Assembly (NCBI GenBank): GCA_965263485.1
Contig: CBDHHO010000001.1
Coordinates: forward strand, 1,026,520 to 1,090,519
DNA length: 64,000 nucleotides
Source: Haliotispira sp965263485
GTDB taxonomy: Bacteria > Spirochaetota > Spirochaetia > SP-2023
Reading direction: 5' to 3'
A program made the position numbers and the translations under genes. The first letter of the stretch is position 1; each line of letters starts with the position of its first letter. Positions 18,402-28,114 of this stretch are shown one piece after another. The notes below the pieces were generated by a model. The model ran no database searches. It saw only the letters and a program-made list of their open reading frames with translations, and had not been told where the DNA came from.

Positions 18402-19352
18402 ATGACCATGAAAAAAGTATATGAATTTTTTATTTGGAAGGTATTTCGACTAAAACGCCAGCCTACTATATTAGATATATTTTTTGATTTTGGTAAAATT
18501 ATATTTTTAATATTTACTGTTATTATTACCGCATATCCATTTTTAAATCTAATCGCCTATTCATTCAACAATGGACTGGATGCAGTAAAGCCCGGGATTC
18601 ACGTCTTGCCAAGGAGTTTTACCTTAGAAAACTACCAATATATGCTGAGTGACATAATATTAATCAGAGCCGCGATAAATTCGGTTTTGAGAACCGTTCT
18701 TGCAATTATAACACAGCTATTTTGCAATGCCCTAGTTGCCTTTGCCTTGAGCAAGCGAGATTTTGTATTGCGAAAATTCTATAACACCATGTATATCATC
18801 CCCATGTATATAAGCGGAGGTTTAATACCCACGTATTTTTTGATGCGCAGTTTGGGTCTGGTTGGCAGTTTTCATGTGTATTGGCTGCCGGTACTAACAA
18901 CATTTTACTTCATAATTTTGATGAGAACTTATTTTCGTACTTTGCCAGCAAGTATATCAGAATCAGCCTATATGGACGGTGCTAATGACTGGGTTATATT
19001 TTCCCGTCTGATATTGCCCCTCTCTCTTCCGCTGCTTGCCGCTCTAACCCTATTTATTGGCGTTGGTGCGTGGAACTCTTGGATGGATACGCTGATATAT
19101 AACCAGAATTACCCTGATCTGACCACGTTGCAATTTGAATTGATGCGCAAGTTGCAATCGGCAAATCAGGCCCTGAACGCAAATGTGAACGCATTTGCAA
19201 TTGCTGCCAGCAAGGGATCCAAGATGGAGGTCACACCGAAAGTTTTACGAGCAGCTATGACCATTATTGCAGTTGGTCCGATAGTGTTGCTATATCCATT
19301 TTTACAGAGATATTTTATCCATGGTTTAACAATTGGAGGTATAAAAGAATAA
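18402..19352 (+). CDS. ABC sugar permease, LplC/YtcP type
   Basis: 316 residues with six predicted membrane segments and the EAA-type loop ESAYMDGANDWVIFSRLILPLS. The C-terminus FLQRYFIHGLTIGGIKE is typical of the family. It should pair with the LplB-type permease at 16,242; the PNGase gene has been placed between the two subunits. Like the PNGase gene, it is AT-rich. The predicted ATG is at 18,402 with a second two codons later. Confidence 0.88.
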   Translation: MTMKKVYEFFIWKVFRLKRQPTILDIFFDFGKIIFLIFTVIITAYPFLNLIAYSFNNGLDAVKPGIHVLPRSFTLENYQYMLSDIILIRAAINSVLRTVLAIITQLFCNALVAFALSKRDFVLRKFYNTMYIIPMYISGGLIPTYFLMRSLGLVGSFHVYWLPVLTTFYFIILMRTYFRTLPASISESAYMDGANDWVIFSRLILPLSLPLLAALTLFIGVGAWNSWMDTLIYNQNYPDLTTLQFELMRKLQSANQALNANVNAFAIAASKGSKMEVTPKVLRAAMTIIAVGPIVLLYPFLQRYFIHGLTIGGIKE

Positions 19353-19428
19353 ATATATCTATGATAAATAGGTAATTATATAGATTAAATTTTTAAAACT
19401 ATTCTTTAGATATATATTAGGAGAAAAA

Positions 19429-20922
19429 ATGAGGATTCTGTATTTGGATATTGACACCCTACGCCCCGATCATCTGGGGTGCTACGGCTATCATCGCAGC
19501 ACCTCTCCCACAATTGACCGCATTGCAAGCGAGGGGATTCGCTTCAACAATTTTTACACTTCAGATGCCCCTTGCCTGCCGTCCCGTTCGGCGATGATGT
19601 CGGGGCGTTTTGGCATCCACACCGGAGCGATTAACCACGGCGGCTCCACCGCCGATTTTCGCCTGCAAGGAAAGAGCCGGGAAATGCGATCGGCACTGAG
19701 CCTTTCTTCCTTTCCCGCAACCCTTAAACAAGCGGGCTTGTATACTGCTTATATCGGAGGATTTGGCGAAAGGCACAGCATCTATAGTTTCTATGCCGGC
19801 TTTCGGGAAATCTGTGATACGGGGCTCGGTGGAGGCGAACGAGCTGAGCTGATCCACTCCATGGCCTTGGAGTGGATTCGAAAAAAGGGCCATGATGATA
19901 ACTGGTATTTGCACCTTCACTACTGGGATCCCCACACCCCGTACCGCTCCCCCCCCGGGTTCCAGCCCTTTACCGGAGAGCCCATGATTGGGCTGTACAG
20001 CGAGGATTTCATCCGCGAACAACGCAAACTGGGGGGGCCACATACCCTGCAGGATATTAATATGTACGACAATATGCGATTGAAGGAATACCCCCGACAG
20101 CCCGGAGAAGTGCGAAACATGACAGAAATGCGCGAATTGATTGACGGCTACGACAGCGGGATCCGCTATGTAGACAATGCAATTGCCGCTCTGGCAGCTG
20201 AGTTCCAACAGATGAAAATCTGGGATGACATGGTTGTGATAGTCTCTTCAGACCACGGTGAGAACTTCGGCGAACTGGGGCTGTACGCAGAACACGGCAC
20301 TGCCGATGTTGCCACATGCCGAATTCCGCTGATCTTGCGCTGGCCGGGGAAAACCCGGCCCAACAGCGAACACGATGGCTTTTGGTACAATATAGACTTG
20401 CTTCCCACATTCGCCGACTTGCTCGGTGTTCCCTCCCAGAATATCTGGGACGGCATGAGTTTCGCTGGAGTCCTCCGTTCCGAAGAAGCAAATGCCACAA
20501 CGGGTCGCGATGAGCTGATCATCAGCCAGAATGCCCATGTCTGTCAACGTTCGGTGCGCTTTTGCCGGGATGGGAGCAGTTGGCTCTACATTTATACCTA
20601 TCACGATGGCTGGCACCCTCACTTTGGAGAGGAAATGCTCTTTGACATGGAGAAGGACCCCTTTGAACAGAATGATCTGGCCCAAAGCCACCCCGAGCTT
20701 TGCCACGAGGGAGCCCATCGCCTTCATCGCTGGCACACCCAGATGCTGCACTCCCGCCCGGAAGGATATACCGGAGACCCGATGTGGCTTGTAATGGAAG
20801 AGGGGGGGCCGGAACATGCCCGTGGACATCTGCCCAAATATTTGAAGCGCCTAAAAGAGTCCGGGCGATCCGACAAAGCAGAGATTTTGCGCCGGCGTCA
20901 CCCAAAAGAACTGGCTGGATAG
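19429..20922 (+). CDS. Cytosolic sulfatase
   Basis: 497 residues of the arylsulfatase/alkaline-phosphatase superfamily. The formylglycine motif is Cys49-Leu-Pro51-Ser-Arg53 (CLPSRSAMMSGR); metal ligands are visible in DIDTLRPDHLG and SSDHGENFGE. There is no signal peptide, so it would remove sulfate from imported oligosaccharides. It needs a formylglycine-generating or radical maturase encoded elsewhere. The ATG has an ideal AGGAGAAAAA upstream. Its place between the transporter and a fucosidase suggests sulfated fucose- or hexosamine-containing glycans. GC content rises again compared with the preceding two genes. Confidence 0.88.
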   Translation: MRILYLDIDTLRPDHLGCYGYHRSTSPTIDRIASEGIRFNNFYTSDAPCLPSRSAMMSGRFGIHTGAINHGGSTADFRLQGKSREMRSALSLSSFPATLKQAGLYTAYIGGFGERHSIYSFYAGFREICDTGLGGGERAELIHSMALEWIRKKGHDDNWYLHLHYWDPHTPYRSPPGFQPFTGEPMIGLYSEDFIREQRKLGGPHTLQDINMYDNMRLKEYPRQPGEVRNMTEMRELIDGYDSGIRYVDNAIAALAAEFQQMKIWDDMVVIVSSDHGENFGELGLYAEHGTADVATCRIPLILRWPGKTRPNSEHDGFWYNIDLLPTFADLLGVPSQNIWDGMSFAGVLRSEEANATTGRDELIISQNAHVCQRSVRFCRDGSSWLYIYTYHDGWHPHFGEEMLFDMEKDPFEQNDLAQSHPELCHEGAHRLHRWHTQMLHSRPEGYTGDPMWLVMEEGGPEHARGHLPKYLKRLKESGRSDKAEILRRRHPKELAG

Positions 20923-20998
20923 CCGGAGCGGGAAGCAATAAAGGGCAGCTCTAAAATTTTGCCAGCCAGAGCTTGGCAGAGAAAGGGAACAGTAAGCT

Positions 20999-22402
20999 AT
21001 GGCAGAATCTGATCGGGAAGATGTATATCAATACAGTACGGATATTCCCTACCATCGTTTTGAACCGTGGCTCAAAGAGCGACTGGAATGGTTTAAGGAC
21101 CTGAAATTCGGCTTGTTCATGCACTGGGGCCTCTATGCACAATGGGGAATCTGCGAGTCTTGGCCACTGGTACGCTCTGAGCACTGGACGCGTAATGGAG
21201 CAGCCAAATGGCACGAGTACAATAAAAATTATGAGCAGTTTGCCAAAGCCTATCGCAACCTAAACAAGGAATTTAATCCCGAATATTTTGAACCGGAAGT
21301 CTGGGCCAGACTGGCCAGGAAAGCCGGCATGAAATACGTTTGTTTTACCACAAAACACCACGACGGCTTTTGCATGTGGGACACCCGCAGCACCGATTAC
21401 AGAATCACAGGGCCGGACAGCCCCTTCCGTCAGAATCCACGGGCCAATATTGCCAAAGAAATTTTCCAGGCTTTTCGGCAGGAGAATATGGCCATCTGGG
21501 CTTATTTTTCCAAAAGTGACTGGCACTGCCCCTACTACTGGTCCCCGCAGTTCAGCATGGAAGAGGCAGACCGCAACCCCAATTACGACACGGCCGGGCA
21601 TCCTGATCTGTGGGAAAAATTTGTCCGGTATACCCACACTCAGATCCGTGAGCTGCTCAGCGAATATGGCAAAATCGACTGCCTGTGGCTCGATGGGGGG
21701 CAGGTCTGTCCGCGTTATAAACAGGACATCCGCATGGATGAGATTGCCGTCTGGGCCAGGGAGTTACAGCCCGGACTACTGCTTGCGGATCGCACCGTTG
21801 GTGGGCCGCATGAGAATTTTGTGACGCCGGAACAGCTCGTGCCAACCGAGGTTTCCGAAATCCCTTGGGAATCGAATATCACCATGGGCAGCGGATTTGC
21901 ATACTATTTTAACGATGAGTATAAGGGTGCGGCGGAATGTATCCGGCTCTTAATGGATATTGTGGCCAAGGGGGGCAATTTGTTGCTGAATATTGCCCCT
22001 TCACCGGAAGGGCGCTTTGACAGCGATGCCGTACGCACCTTAGTACACATTGCCAACTGGATGCAGATCAACGGCGAGGCCGTACATTCTACGCGCCCCA
22101 TAGCTCCCCATGCAGAGGGTTCTGTTCGGTTCACCCAGAAGAATGGCAGGGTGTATGCGACCTGTTTGTCTGAAAATGGACGCCCCAAAGATGACTTGCG
22201 GGTGCCGCTTTGGCAGCTTCGGCCCCGCAAAGCTGCCAAAGTGCGCATGTTGGGCTTCTCCGAAGATATCCGTTGGGAAGACCGGGGCGACCATGCCGTA
22301 CTATACTTGCCGCCAGAGCATTTGCGCCCATCCGACTATGCCTGGGTCTTTACCTTTGAACACGAAAGTGCCACCTACCAAAGCCGGATACCCAGTAATT
22401 GA
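20999..22402 (+). CDS. Alpha-L-fucosidase, GH29
   Basis: 467 residues. GH29 hallmarks are FGLFMHWGLYAQWG near residue 37, TTKHHDGFCMWDT near 117, and the nucleophile Asp232 in CLWLDGG. It hydrolyses terminal alpha-linked fucose. No signal peptide, so it acts on imported glycans. AAAGGGAACAG upstream supports the start. It is the last gene of the plus-strand module, 76 bp after the sulfatase. Core or antenna fucose of N-glycans is a fitting substrate given the PNGase F-like gene, but specificity cannot be read from the sequence. Confidence 0.88.
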   Translation: MAESDREDVYQYSTDIPYHRFEPWLKERLEWFKDLKFGLFMHWGLYAQWGICESWPLVRSEHWTRNGAAKWHEYNKNYEQFAKAYRNLNKEFNPEYFEPEVWARLARKAGMKYVCFTTKHHDGFCMWDTRSTDYRITGPDSPFRQNPRANIAKEIFQAFRQENMAIWAYFSKSDWHCPYYWSPQFSMEEADRNPNYDTAGHPDLWEKFVRYTHTQIRELLSEYGKIDCLWLDGGQVCPRYKQDIRMDEIAVWARELQPGLLLADRTVGGPHENFVTPEQLVPTEVSEIPWESNITMGSGFAYYFNDEYKGAAECIRLLMDIVAKGGNLLLNIAPSPEGRFDSDAVRTLVHIANWMQINGEAVHSTRPIAPHAEGSVRFTQKNGRVYATCLSENGRPKDDLRVPLWQLRPRKAAKVRMLGFSEDIRWEDRGDHAVLYLPPEHLRPSDYAWVFTFEHESATYQSRIPSN

Positions 22403-22618
22403 GGCGAAATGATTAAATCTCAGTACATCAGACTCAGCAACGGAAAGCCTGCATGTCGATGAGAGAAGCGGCATTGAGGCACCCGTGTAAGAAGACATGC
22501 TCTCCCTCTTGCAGAACATTCTGCTGTGCGACTTAGGATATATTGACGGCCTGCAGCAGCACATCCGGGACAGCCGAAAGATATGGGAAACCGTGTCCTA
22601 GGGTTTGTAATAACAAAA

Positions 22619-22885
22619 GGGTACCTCTAAAAATTCGCTCTGCCTGCGAAGCTATTTTGGAACGAGGAAGTGAGGCCAAAGAATACTTTGTTGTATGGTG
22701 CAGGCTTTCATGCTTCAGCATGGAAGAAAATGCAGGTCGCTCCAACGCGAGCAAGCACTGGAGAACGGGGCCGGCCCGTGCACAGCCAGCCCGGCTTTCC
22801 GCAAAGAGCCTGCACCTCTTCCGAGGAAGCTGTTCGTTTCAAAAGAGTTTCGCAAGAGCGCAGAACGGGATTCTTGGAGGTCCCC
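22619..22885. repeat. Long dispersed element
   Basis: Ends GGGTACCTCTAAAAATTCGC and TTCTTGGAGGTCCCC enclose 267 bp with the CTTTCATGCTTCAGCATGGAAG hairpin core and a piece of the 68-bp repeat (GCCCGTGCACAGCC). The flanks CAAA and CATA differ at one base. The stretch 22,403-22,618 before it shows only short degraded frames, nothing recognisable. Confidence 0.7.
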
Positions 22886-22888
22886 CAT

Positions 22889-22962
22889 AAATTATTCTGA
22901 CTTTCGTCAGAACATCATCTTTATGCACTATTTTGCATAATAATACTAAGGAGTATTGCATC
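22889..22962 (+). promoter_or_regulatory. Structured leader of lipoprotein locus B
   Basis: Three hairpins in series: TTCTGAC/GTCAGAA (22,895-22,912), TTATGCA/TGCATAA, and AATAC/GTATT enclosing TAAGGA, the ribosome-binding site. The same order occurs at 7094 and 44,558; the fourth pair of the first stem is T-A here and C-G in locus C, a compensatory change. Confidence 0.6.
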
Positions 22963-23028
22963 ATGGAACACAGGTTCAGTAAAATTCGCGCATCGCGCAT
23001 CGCGCATCGCGCATCGCGCATCGCGTGA
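22963..23028 (+). CDS. Short start peptide of lipoprotein locus B
   Basis: The 21-residue frame begins MEHRFSKIRASRIAHR. AAGGAG precedes the ATG at ideal spacing. It runs through five CGCGCAT units and stops at TGA 23,026. With four or seven units it would continue into the lipoprotein signal at 23,072 without a stop. Confidence 0.6.
   Translation: MEHRFSKIRASRIAHRASRIA
22987..23021. repeat. Heptanucleotide tandem repeat, five units (locus B)
   Basis: Five exact CGCGCAT units. The unit differs from that of loci A and C (CGCTCAT) at one base, and is uniform within the array. Confidence 0.9.
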
Positions 23029-23071
23029 ATCAAGCCCATATCGCAGGAAACCGTATTTTTCTGCGGCCTTT

Positions 23072-24352
23072 TTGCGCCCATTTCTCCCCCCATTTCTTCC
23101 CCTTCTCTTTCCGGCCCTCCTGCTCGGCTGCGACCCGCCCAGCGAATCCGGCGGAGCCCCTCTGAAGAAAGGCTTGCAGGATATCCTGCAAAACGGGACC
23201 CTGCCGCCCAAATCCGAGTTGGGAGCTTACGACAAAGTTACCGCAGATATTCTGTCCAATTTTGCCGGCGATACCTCCAAAGAGATCGGCGTCATATATG
23301 TTACGCCAGATGGAGCTGGACCACCCAAAGATGGCAGCAGCTGGGAAAAGGCCTATGACGCAGCAGATCTGAAAAAGGCCATTGACAACGCGGCGGGCAG
23401 TGAGCAGAAACCCTACCTAGTACTGCTGGCAAAGGGCAGCTACGTTCTAAGCGAAACCCTGAGCATGAAGAACAATGTGGCCATTGTCGGCGGCTTTAGC
23501 GGCAGTGGCGGGAGTAGTTCTGGAACCACCACTTTAGATGGTGGGGGCCGTATTCAGGTCTTTTCCAATTCCGGTCTAAATAGCACAGCTGTACTCTCCC
23601 GAGTAAACATCTCCAAGGGCTTGGCTGATTTTTCGGGCGGCGGAATGTATAACGTGAATTCCTCACCCACGCTCAGCCATGTTAGTTTCTTTGCAAACGA
23701 AGTGGGTCTTTACGGTATGGGCGGCGGAATGTATAACGAGAAGTCCTCCCCCATGCTCAGCAATGTCAGCTTTTTCAGTAACACGGCAGATCTTTCGGGC
23801 GGCGGGATGGCTAATGTGAGCTCCTCCCCCACGCTCAATAATACAAGCTTTTTCGATAATTCGGCGGGGGACGGCGGTGGAATGTCTAACGATGAGGACA
23901 GCCATCCCTTCATTGTCAACAGCATTTTCTGGGGCAATACGAAGATCCCCCTTGACTTCTCGGGTTTAGATATTATTCCAAACCAGTTTGACCGGATTGA
24001 TGGAGTGAAAATTTTCTCCTCCATTGTACAGGAGGCGACAGGTGATGGCTTGTTAGATGAAGACCCAAAATGGGATTCACTGAAGGATAATGGAGGTTTT
24101 GTGCAGACCCTGGCGCTGCGAAAGGACAGCCCGGCCATCGACAAGGGAGCCCACATCCGAAAAGATGGCTCAAAGCTCTACTACAGCGAGGACGAAACCA
24201 GCTGGAAGATTTTTGATACCGCCAATAGAAAGGAGAGCTCCGGGGATCTTCCTTCTAACACCATTGACCTCACAGCCATAGATGCGCGGGGCTATACCAG
24301 AACAGGGCGCCCGGATTTGGGGGCTTATGAGTTCGGTGGCATTGCCCCATAA
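23072..24352 (+). CDS. Beta-helix lipoprotein, locus B (apparently off)
   Basis: 426 residues from a TTG at 23,072. The signal sequence FLPLLFPALLLGC gives lipobox Cys20, followed by DPPSESGG. The middle is a right-handed beta-helix with imperfect repeats, each of the type GGGMYN..SSP(T/M)LS(H/N)VSFF. The end fits the choice-of-anchor Q pattern: NGGFVQTLALRKDSPAIDKG, then IDARGYTR..RPDLGAYEF. This suggests a surface adhesin or glycan-binding role. No ribosome-binding site precedes the TTG; the natural start is probably ATG 22,963, now out of frame. Terminator-like hairpin follows at 24,372. Confidence 0.75.
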   Translation: MRPFLPPFLPLLFPALLLGCDPPSESGGAPLKKGLQDILQNGTLPPKSELGAYDKVTADILSNFAGDTSKEIGVIYVTPDGAGPPKDGSSWEKAYDAADLKKAIDNAAGSEQKPYLVLLAKGSYVLSETLSMKNNVAIVGGFSGSGGSSSGTTTLDGGGRIQVFSNSGLNSTAVLSRVNISKGLADFSGGGMYNVNSSPTLSHVSFFANEVGLYGMGGGMYNEKSSPMLSNVSFFSNTADLSGGGMANVSSSPTLNNTSFFDNSAGDGGGMSNDEDSHPFIVNSIFWGNTKIPLDFSGLDIIPNQFDRIDGVKIFSSIVQEATGDGLLDEDPKWDSLKDNGGFVQTLALRKDSPAIDKGAHIRKDGSKLYYSEDETSWKIFDTANRKESSGDLPSNTIDLTAIDARGYTRTGRPDLGAYEFGGIAP

Positions 24353-24371
24353 GTCATAATCGCTGATTCAG

Positions 24372-24415
24372 CCGCAGCGGTCCCGTCCGAGTGGGACCGC
24401 TGCGGCCCACTCTTT
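24372..24415 (+). terminator. Rho-independent-type terminator after locus B
   Basis: Two 13-base arms (24,372-24,384 and 24,393-24,405, CCGCAGCGGTCCC and complement) with an 8-base loop, followed shortly by CTCTTTT. It lies between convergent genes. Confidence 0.7.
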
Positions 24416-24423
24416 TGGAAGAC

Positions 24424-25455
24424 CTAAAAAATCAACTGAGAGCGATCATTGACCAGGACCGTATTACCCGAGTCATCCTGAAGTTTCGCGATGAAGCCTC
24501 CGCCTGAACAATTGTGCCCCTGCAATAATATTACCTCCCTCAGGGCTCTCGCAGCAAGCTCACTGAGCCCTGATTTAAGACCACAAAGTTCTCGGTAAGT
24601 CCCCTGCTTGTCCTGATAGTAGCGTTGCAGATAATAAACTTCCATTGCCAGCTCCTTGAGCTGCTCAGGGGGGGGAAGGTTTTGGGGGAGCGAAGCCTGG
24701 CCCTCTGCCACAAAATAAGCAAAACCCCACTTCTCCGGGCGGTGCATATCTGTCACCCCTTGCGGCGACCAGACCCAGTTATGCTCTGCCCGCCCCGGAA
24801 GTTTCTGCAAGCTGTCTCCCACAATCCGCATATCCCACTCCACCCGGGAAAAGTTGACACGCCAGTAATCCCTCATACGGGGCAAGGCCTGAATTTTATT
24901 GTGAAATGATTTCAAACTTCTCCAAGGGATGGCGACTTCGAGAGTCCACGAACGATCCAGGCTGCGGACATCGTTGATGTGGCCCTGCACCCGAACCGAG
25001 CTCTTGAGTCCCGCTAAATTATAGGGGTTTATCGGGCTACCGCGGTCCTTGTAGGGAACGGGAAGATTGAGCTCCCAAATGGTGTTTAAGGCATTCATTT
25101 CAAATTCGTAATAATTGATATTATCACCATCCGGGTCAATAAAAATCTCAAAATCATTATCTTCAAAAATCACACTATTCTTCTTTGTCAATTCGGCCCA
25201 AACCTGGGTTTCCTCCAGTTCGGCACAAAAGTACCAGTATTCCACACTCCAGCGCATTTTTATCCGAGTCCGGTAGTAAGGCCTGGGTCGGGAATCCCCT
25301 TCGATATCAACAAATTCTGAGCTGAATGGCACAGCCTGCCACTCTGGTTTCTCTATATCTCCGTCAATCTGGAGCTCGTGGTCCAAAAACTGACAAGCAT
25401 ACATACAGGGTCGGCTTCCCCTCATTTTGTGGTAGTCAGTGTGTATGAGGCTCAT
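24424..25455 (-). CDS. CBM9-like carbohydrate-binding protein
   Basis: 343 residues resembling family 9 carbohydrate-binding modules found as single-domain proteins: LQIDGDIEKPEWQAVPFSSEF, then the aromatic core MRWSVEYWYFCAELEE, DNDFEIFIDPDGDNINYYEFE and TLEVAIPWRSL. The C-terminal 90 residues are helical and unassigned. No signal peptide is present, so a cytosolic role is expected, unless export is unusual. GGAGGGAG before the ATG fixes the start. Such genes often accompany glycan-use clusters. Confidence 0.72.
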   Translation of the reverse strand: MSLIHTDYHKMRGSRPCMYACQFLDHELQIDGDIEKPEWQAVPFSSEFVDIEGDSRPRPYYRTRIKMRWSVEYWYFCAELEETQVWAELTKKNSVIFEDNDFEIFIDPDGDNINYYEFEMNALNTIWELNLPVPYKDRGSPINPYNLAGLKSSVRVQGHINDVRSLDRSWTLEVAIPWRSLKSFHNKIQALPRMRDYWRVNFSRVEWDMRIVGDSLQKLPGRAEHNWVWSPQGVTDMHRPEKWGFAYFVAEGQASLPQNLPPPEQLKELAMEVYYLQRYYQDKQGTYRELCGLKSGLSELAARALREVILLQGHNCSGGGFIAKLQDDSGNTVLVNDRSQLIF

Positions 25456-25497
25456 TTTTTCTCCCTCCGATTCTGCGGATTCATCATCGAATTCACC

Positions 25498-25853
25498 TCA
25501 CAAGCTCCCTACATCGACAATGCCGGCCTGTTTGAGAATCTGAACCGCATTGGTTTTGACCACGTCATCTTTGAAGCCGGAGTCCTTGAACACCACCCGC
25601 GTGATTTCCGGCTCAAGGGGACCTCTAAAAATTCGCTTTTGATGCTGAATCAGCGAGATTTTGCCGATAGCGAGGAAGTGAAGCTGAAGCATACTTTGTT
25701 GTATGGTAAGGCTTTGCTGACGAAGCTATTCGGCAACAAGATTGCGATTCAGCGCGGAATTGGAATTTTTAGAGGTGCCCTCAAGTTCGTCTTTAAATTG
25801 GGCAATGCCTTCGACCACCTCAAGCGTGATGGTATCCGACAAGAAAAGTAATT
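25498..25853 (-). pseudogene. DNA methyltransferase C-terminal remnant split by an element
   Basis: Upstream piece (about 25,853-25,785) reads LFLSDTITLEVVEGIAQFK then DELE; downstream piece (25,616-25,498) reads EPEITRVVFKDSGFKDD, VVKTNAVQILKQAG and ends in GSL-stop. Removing the 164-bp element and one target duplication joins them in one frame. The wording resembles C-termini of type III Mod-like adenine methyltransferases; this assignment is from memory of the family and only moderately sure. The rest of the gene is absent: a second degenerate element end (ATTTTTAGGGG) stands at 25,850. Confidence 0.5.
25617..25780. mobile_element. MITE-like element with TCAA target duplication
   Basis: 164 bp, ends GGGGACCTCTAAAAATTCGC and GGAATTTTTAGAGGTGCCC, flanked by TCAA at 25,613-25,616 and 25,781-25,784. 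The whole element is an imperfect palindrome centred on CATACTTTGTTGTATG. It interrupts the methyltransferase remnant. Confidence 0.92.
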
Positions 25854-26035
25854 TTTAGGGGATTTCTGCTTCCTGCTGGAATCTAGTGCAATATAATGAA
25901 CCGAGATGGAATGGACAACATTATAGCAGGCTGACAAATGTGGATCGAAAAAACATTCAACATTATTGGAGTAAGAGGTGCCCTACAATAGATTCTTGAC
26001 ACTGCCGTTCAGAGCGCCTAGGCAGTTTGCCATAA

Positions 26036-26105
26036 GGGGACCTCTAAAAATTCCAGTTCCGCGTGGAAGCGCGATCCACATCGGAAGCGAATTTGGGGAG
26101 GTGCC
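26036..26105. repeat. Short dispersed element at the start of the GH18 gene
   Basis: Left end GGGGACCTCTAAAAATTCC, right end AATTTGGGGAGGTGCC, 70 bp, no exact target duplication. It ends 24 bases before the assumed start of the GH18 signal peptide and may have replaced its original start. Confidence 0.7.
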
Positions 26106-26129
26106 TATGGCTTCCCCCGATTTCGGGGA

Positions 26130-27633
26130 TTGTTGACAGGAATACTGGTTTCTTGCTCATCTCCCCATTCAGAATTTCCAGACAGCCCCCGGAAAACTGC
26201 CGGATATGTTTTTCCCGCTTCCGGCGGTTCTGGGGGAGATGCCCGGCTCAGTGACTATGAGATCATGGCTTACCTCCCTTACTGGGGATATATCGAAAAT
26301 GATCAAGGAACAGAGAACTACAAAAAATATTATTATCGGGATCTGAGTACTCTGTTTATCATTACAACAGTCAGCAGGGATTCGGTACTTTCAAACCAGG
26401 GTCTCATTTTTGGCGATCAGGCAACTCACAGCTCTAATCAGGTAAATTTCGCTGCTATGATTCGCTATATCAGAAATAATAACCCGGGGCTGAAGATTAT
26501 TTTGAGCCTTTCAGACCTCCACAACACCCCTGAAGAACGCTCTGCCACCGCAGAACTGCTCAACGGTAACAATCGGGAGACAACTATCAGATGGTTGATG
26601 CAGAACTACATCGACTTATATGACCTCGATGGCCTAGACATTGACTTTGAAGATGAGACGCTCGAAAACCGCTATGTAGGTTTGCACTATGCTGATTTTA
26701 TCCGGGAACTTGCAGAAGCCCTGCATGATCGTGGGACTCGGGGCAGAAGAAAGCTCTGCACTGCGACCCTAGCGGGCCCGGACTACAATCGCCCGATCAT
26801 TACTCCAGAGCTGATCAATAGCCTTGATATGCTGGGCATACAGACATACAGCGCCGATAAGATGGACTACCTCAGGTACAATCGGTATCGGAACATTAAA
26901 GCAGATTATGAAAATTGGACTGCAAAAGGGTTTCCGGCAAATAAACTGGCCTTTGGCCTGGCGATGTGGAGCAAAATTGCCGATCCGGCAAGGCCCATGG
27001 GCCTGCAATTGCCTGATTCCGGCACAAGCGATGGCTTGGGCTGGATTGAGCAGCTCAAGCAGGACGCCTCATCAAACTACCGGGCCTACTTGACCTCGTC
27101 CTTTAACACTCCGGGTTATCCCGGTTCCTATGAACAGAGATACAATGGCCTATACGAGATACGTAGGAGAGCTGAGTGGGTCAGGGAGAAGGGAGCCAGG
27201 GGTCTTCGCCTGGGAACTGAGCAAGGGCCCTTCTCAAGACGATCCTAAACTCAGGAAGTATTCCTATTTGCGCACATTAATGGATTGGCACACAAACCCC
27301 GACCAGCATCTGCCGATCGTAGCCTATACAGAGCAGGACTACTATAGCTCTGGTCAAGCGATTAAGGGCGGCTTTCACTCTATTTCTCCCGATGAGAGCA
27401 ACTGGGTTGGAATCTATCAGTTTGACGAAGCACAGCCATTTGATATCGGGGATTCACTGGGGATCTACCAGTACCTGCCCGCAGACCAAGGCAGCGGCTC
27501 CTTTGCCCTGCCCGCCTCTTGGACCGCTCAATTGAGCCCTGGCCAGCTGTACATCCTCAAATTTGCCAACGGTGCCAACGGCATCGGCAACACGGAACTG
27601 GGCACCAGCCATCCATTTTACAGGCTGGACTAG
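26130..27633 (+). pseudogene. GH18 glycosidase lipoprotein, frameshifted
   Basis: The first frame (26,130-27,248) has a short signal with a lipobox (GILVSC), then a GH18 barrel opening IMAYLPYWGY and the catalytic signature D167-G-L-D170-I-D172-F-E174. At the GGGG run near 27,198 the frame is lost; the barrel end (VFAWELSKG) and a C-terminal domain of about 140 residues continue in another frame to 27,633. Deleting one G (or adding two) restores one protein of about 500 residues. GH18 includes chitinases and endo-beta-N-acetylglucosaminidases; with the PNGase F-like gene nearby the latter is attractive but unproven. The start (TTG) is uncertain because an element lies just upstream. Confidence 0.8.
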
Positions 27634-27650
27634 GGAAGAATCTCGCGCTT

Positions 27651-27750
27651 ATGGAATTCTCAATCTGGGCTGAGATCGGCGCCGGGGCAACAGGACAATC
27701 CGCATTTTGCCGGCAACTTGATCTGGCCTGCGAAGCAGGTATTACAAAAA
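27651..27750 (+). pseudogene. Truncated 5' end of an unknown gene
   Basis: From ATG 27,651 the frame reads MEFSIWAEIGAGATGQSAFC then RQLDLACEAGITKIL and runs into foreign sequence at about 27,745. It looks like the start of a real gene in the plus-strand series that was cut off by rearrangement. The family is not recognised. Confidence 0.45.
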
Positions 27751-28114
27751 TTCTGCTATGTCTTTACGATACTGTTCTGAGTCAAACGGCCCCCCATATC
27801 TTTGAAAAAATGCGTTGACAAAGATCCGGAAGAAGCGCCAATTATTGTCTGCTACCGAACAATCCCGCTGGTTGATCTGGGACAGCCAGCGAAAGATATT
27901 TTCCTGGGTACTCGGATATAAACTCTTCCATAACTTCTCTGCAGCGACCAGAAAGCTATACGCCATCGCACACATTTCGACATAGCGTTGATCCGGCCTG
28001 TCGGGAACAGTCTGGCCCCAGTAATCGGGGTCACAGGGGTAGCAACCACTTTGAAAAATTCTGGCACACTGTCCCTGCCAATGCTCCTCGTCATACAAAC
28101 CGACCAAGCCCTTC
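27746..28114 (-). pseudogene. Fragment of the DUF2264 gene
   Basis: Near-identical to 31,520-31,884 inside the intact DUF2264 gene. It has no start or stop of its own. Confidence 0.9.

Noticed and set aside
25857..26063. Further methyltransferase sequence upstream of the split remnant
   Set aside because: Beyond the element end at 25,850 no matching frame continues; the sequence shows only degenerate element words.
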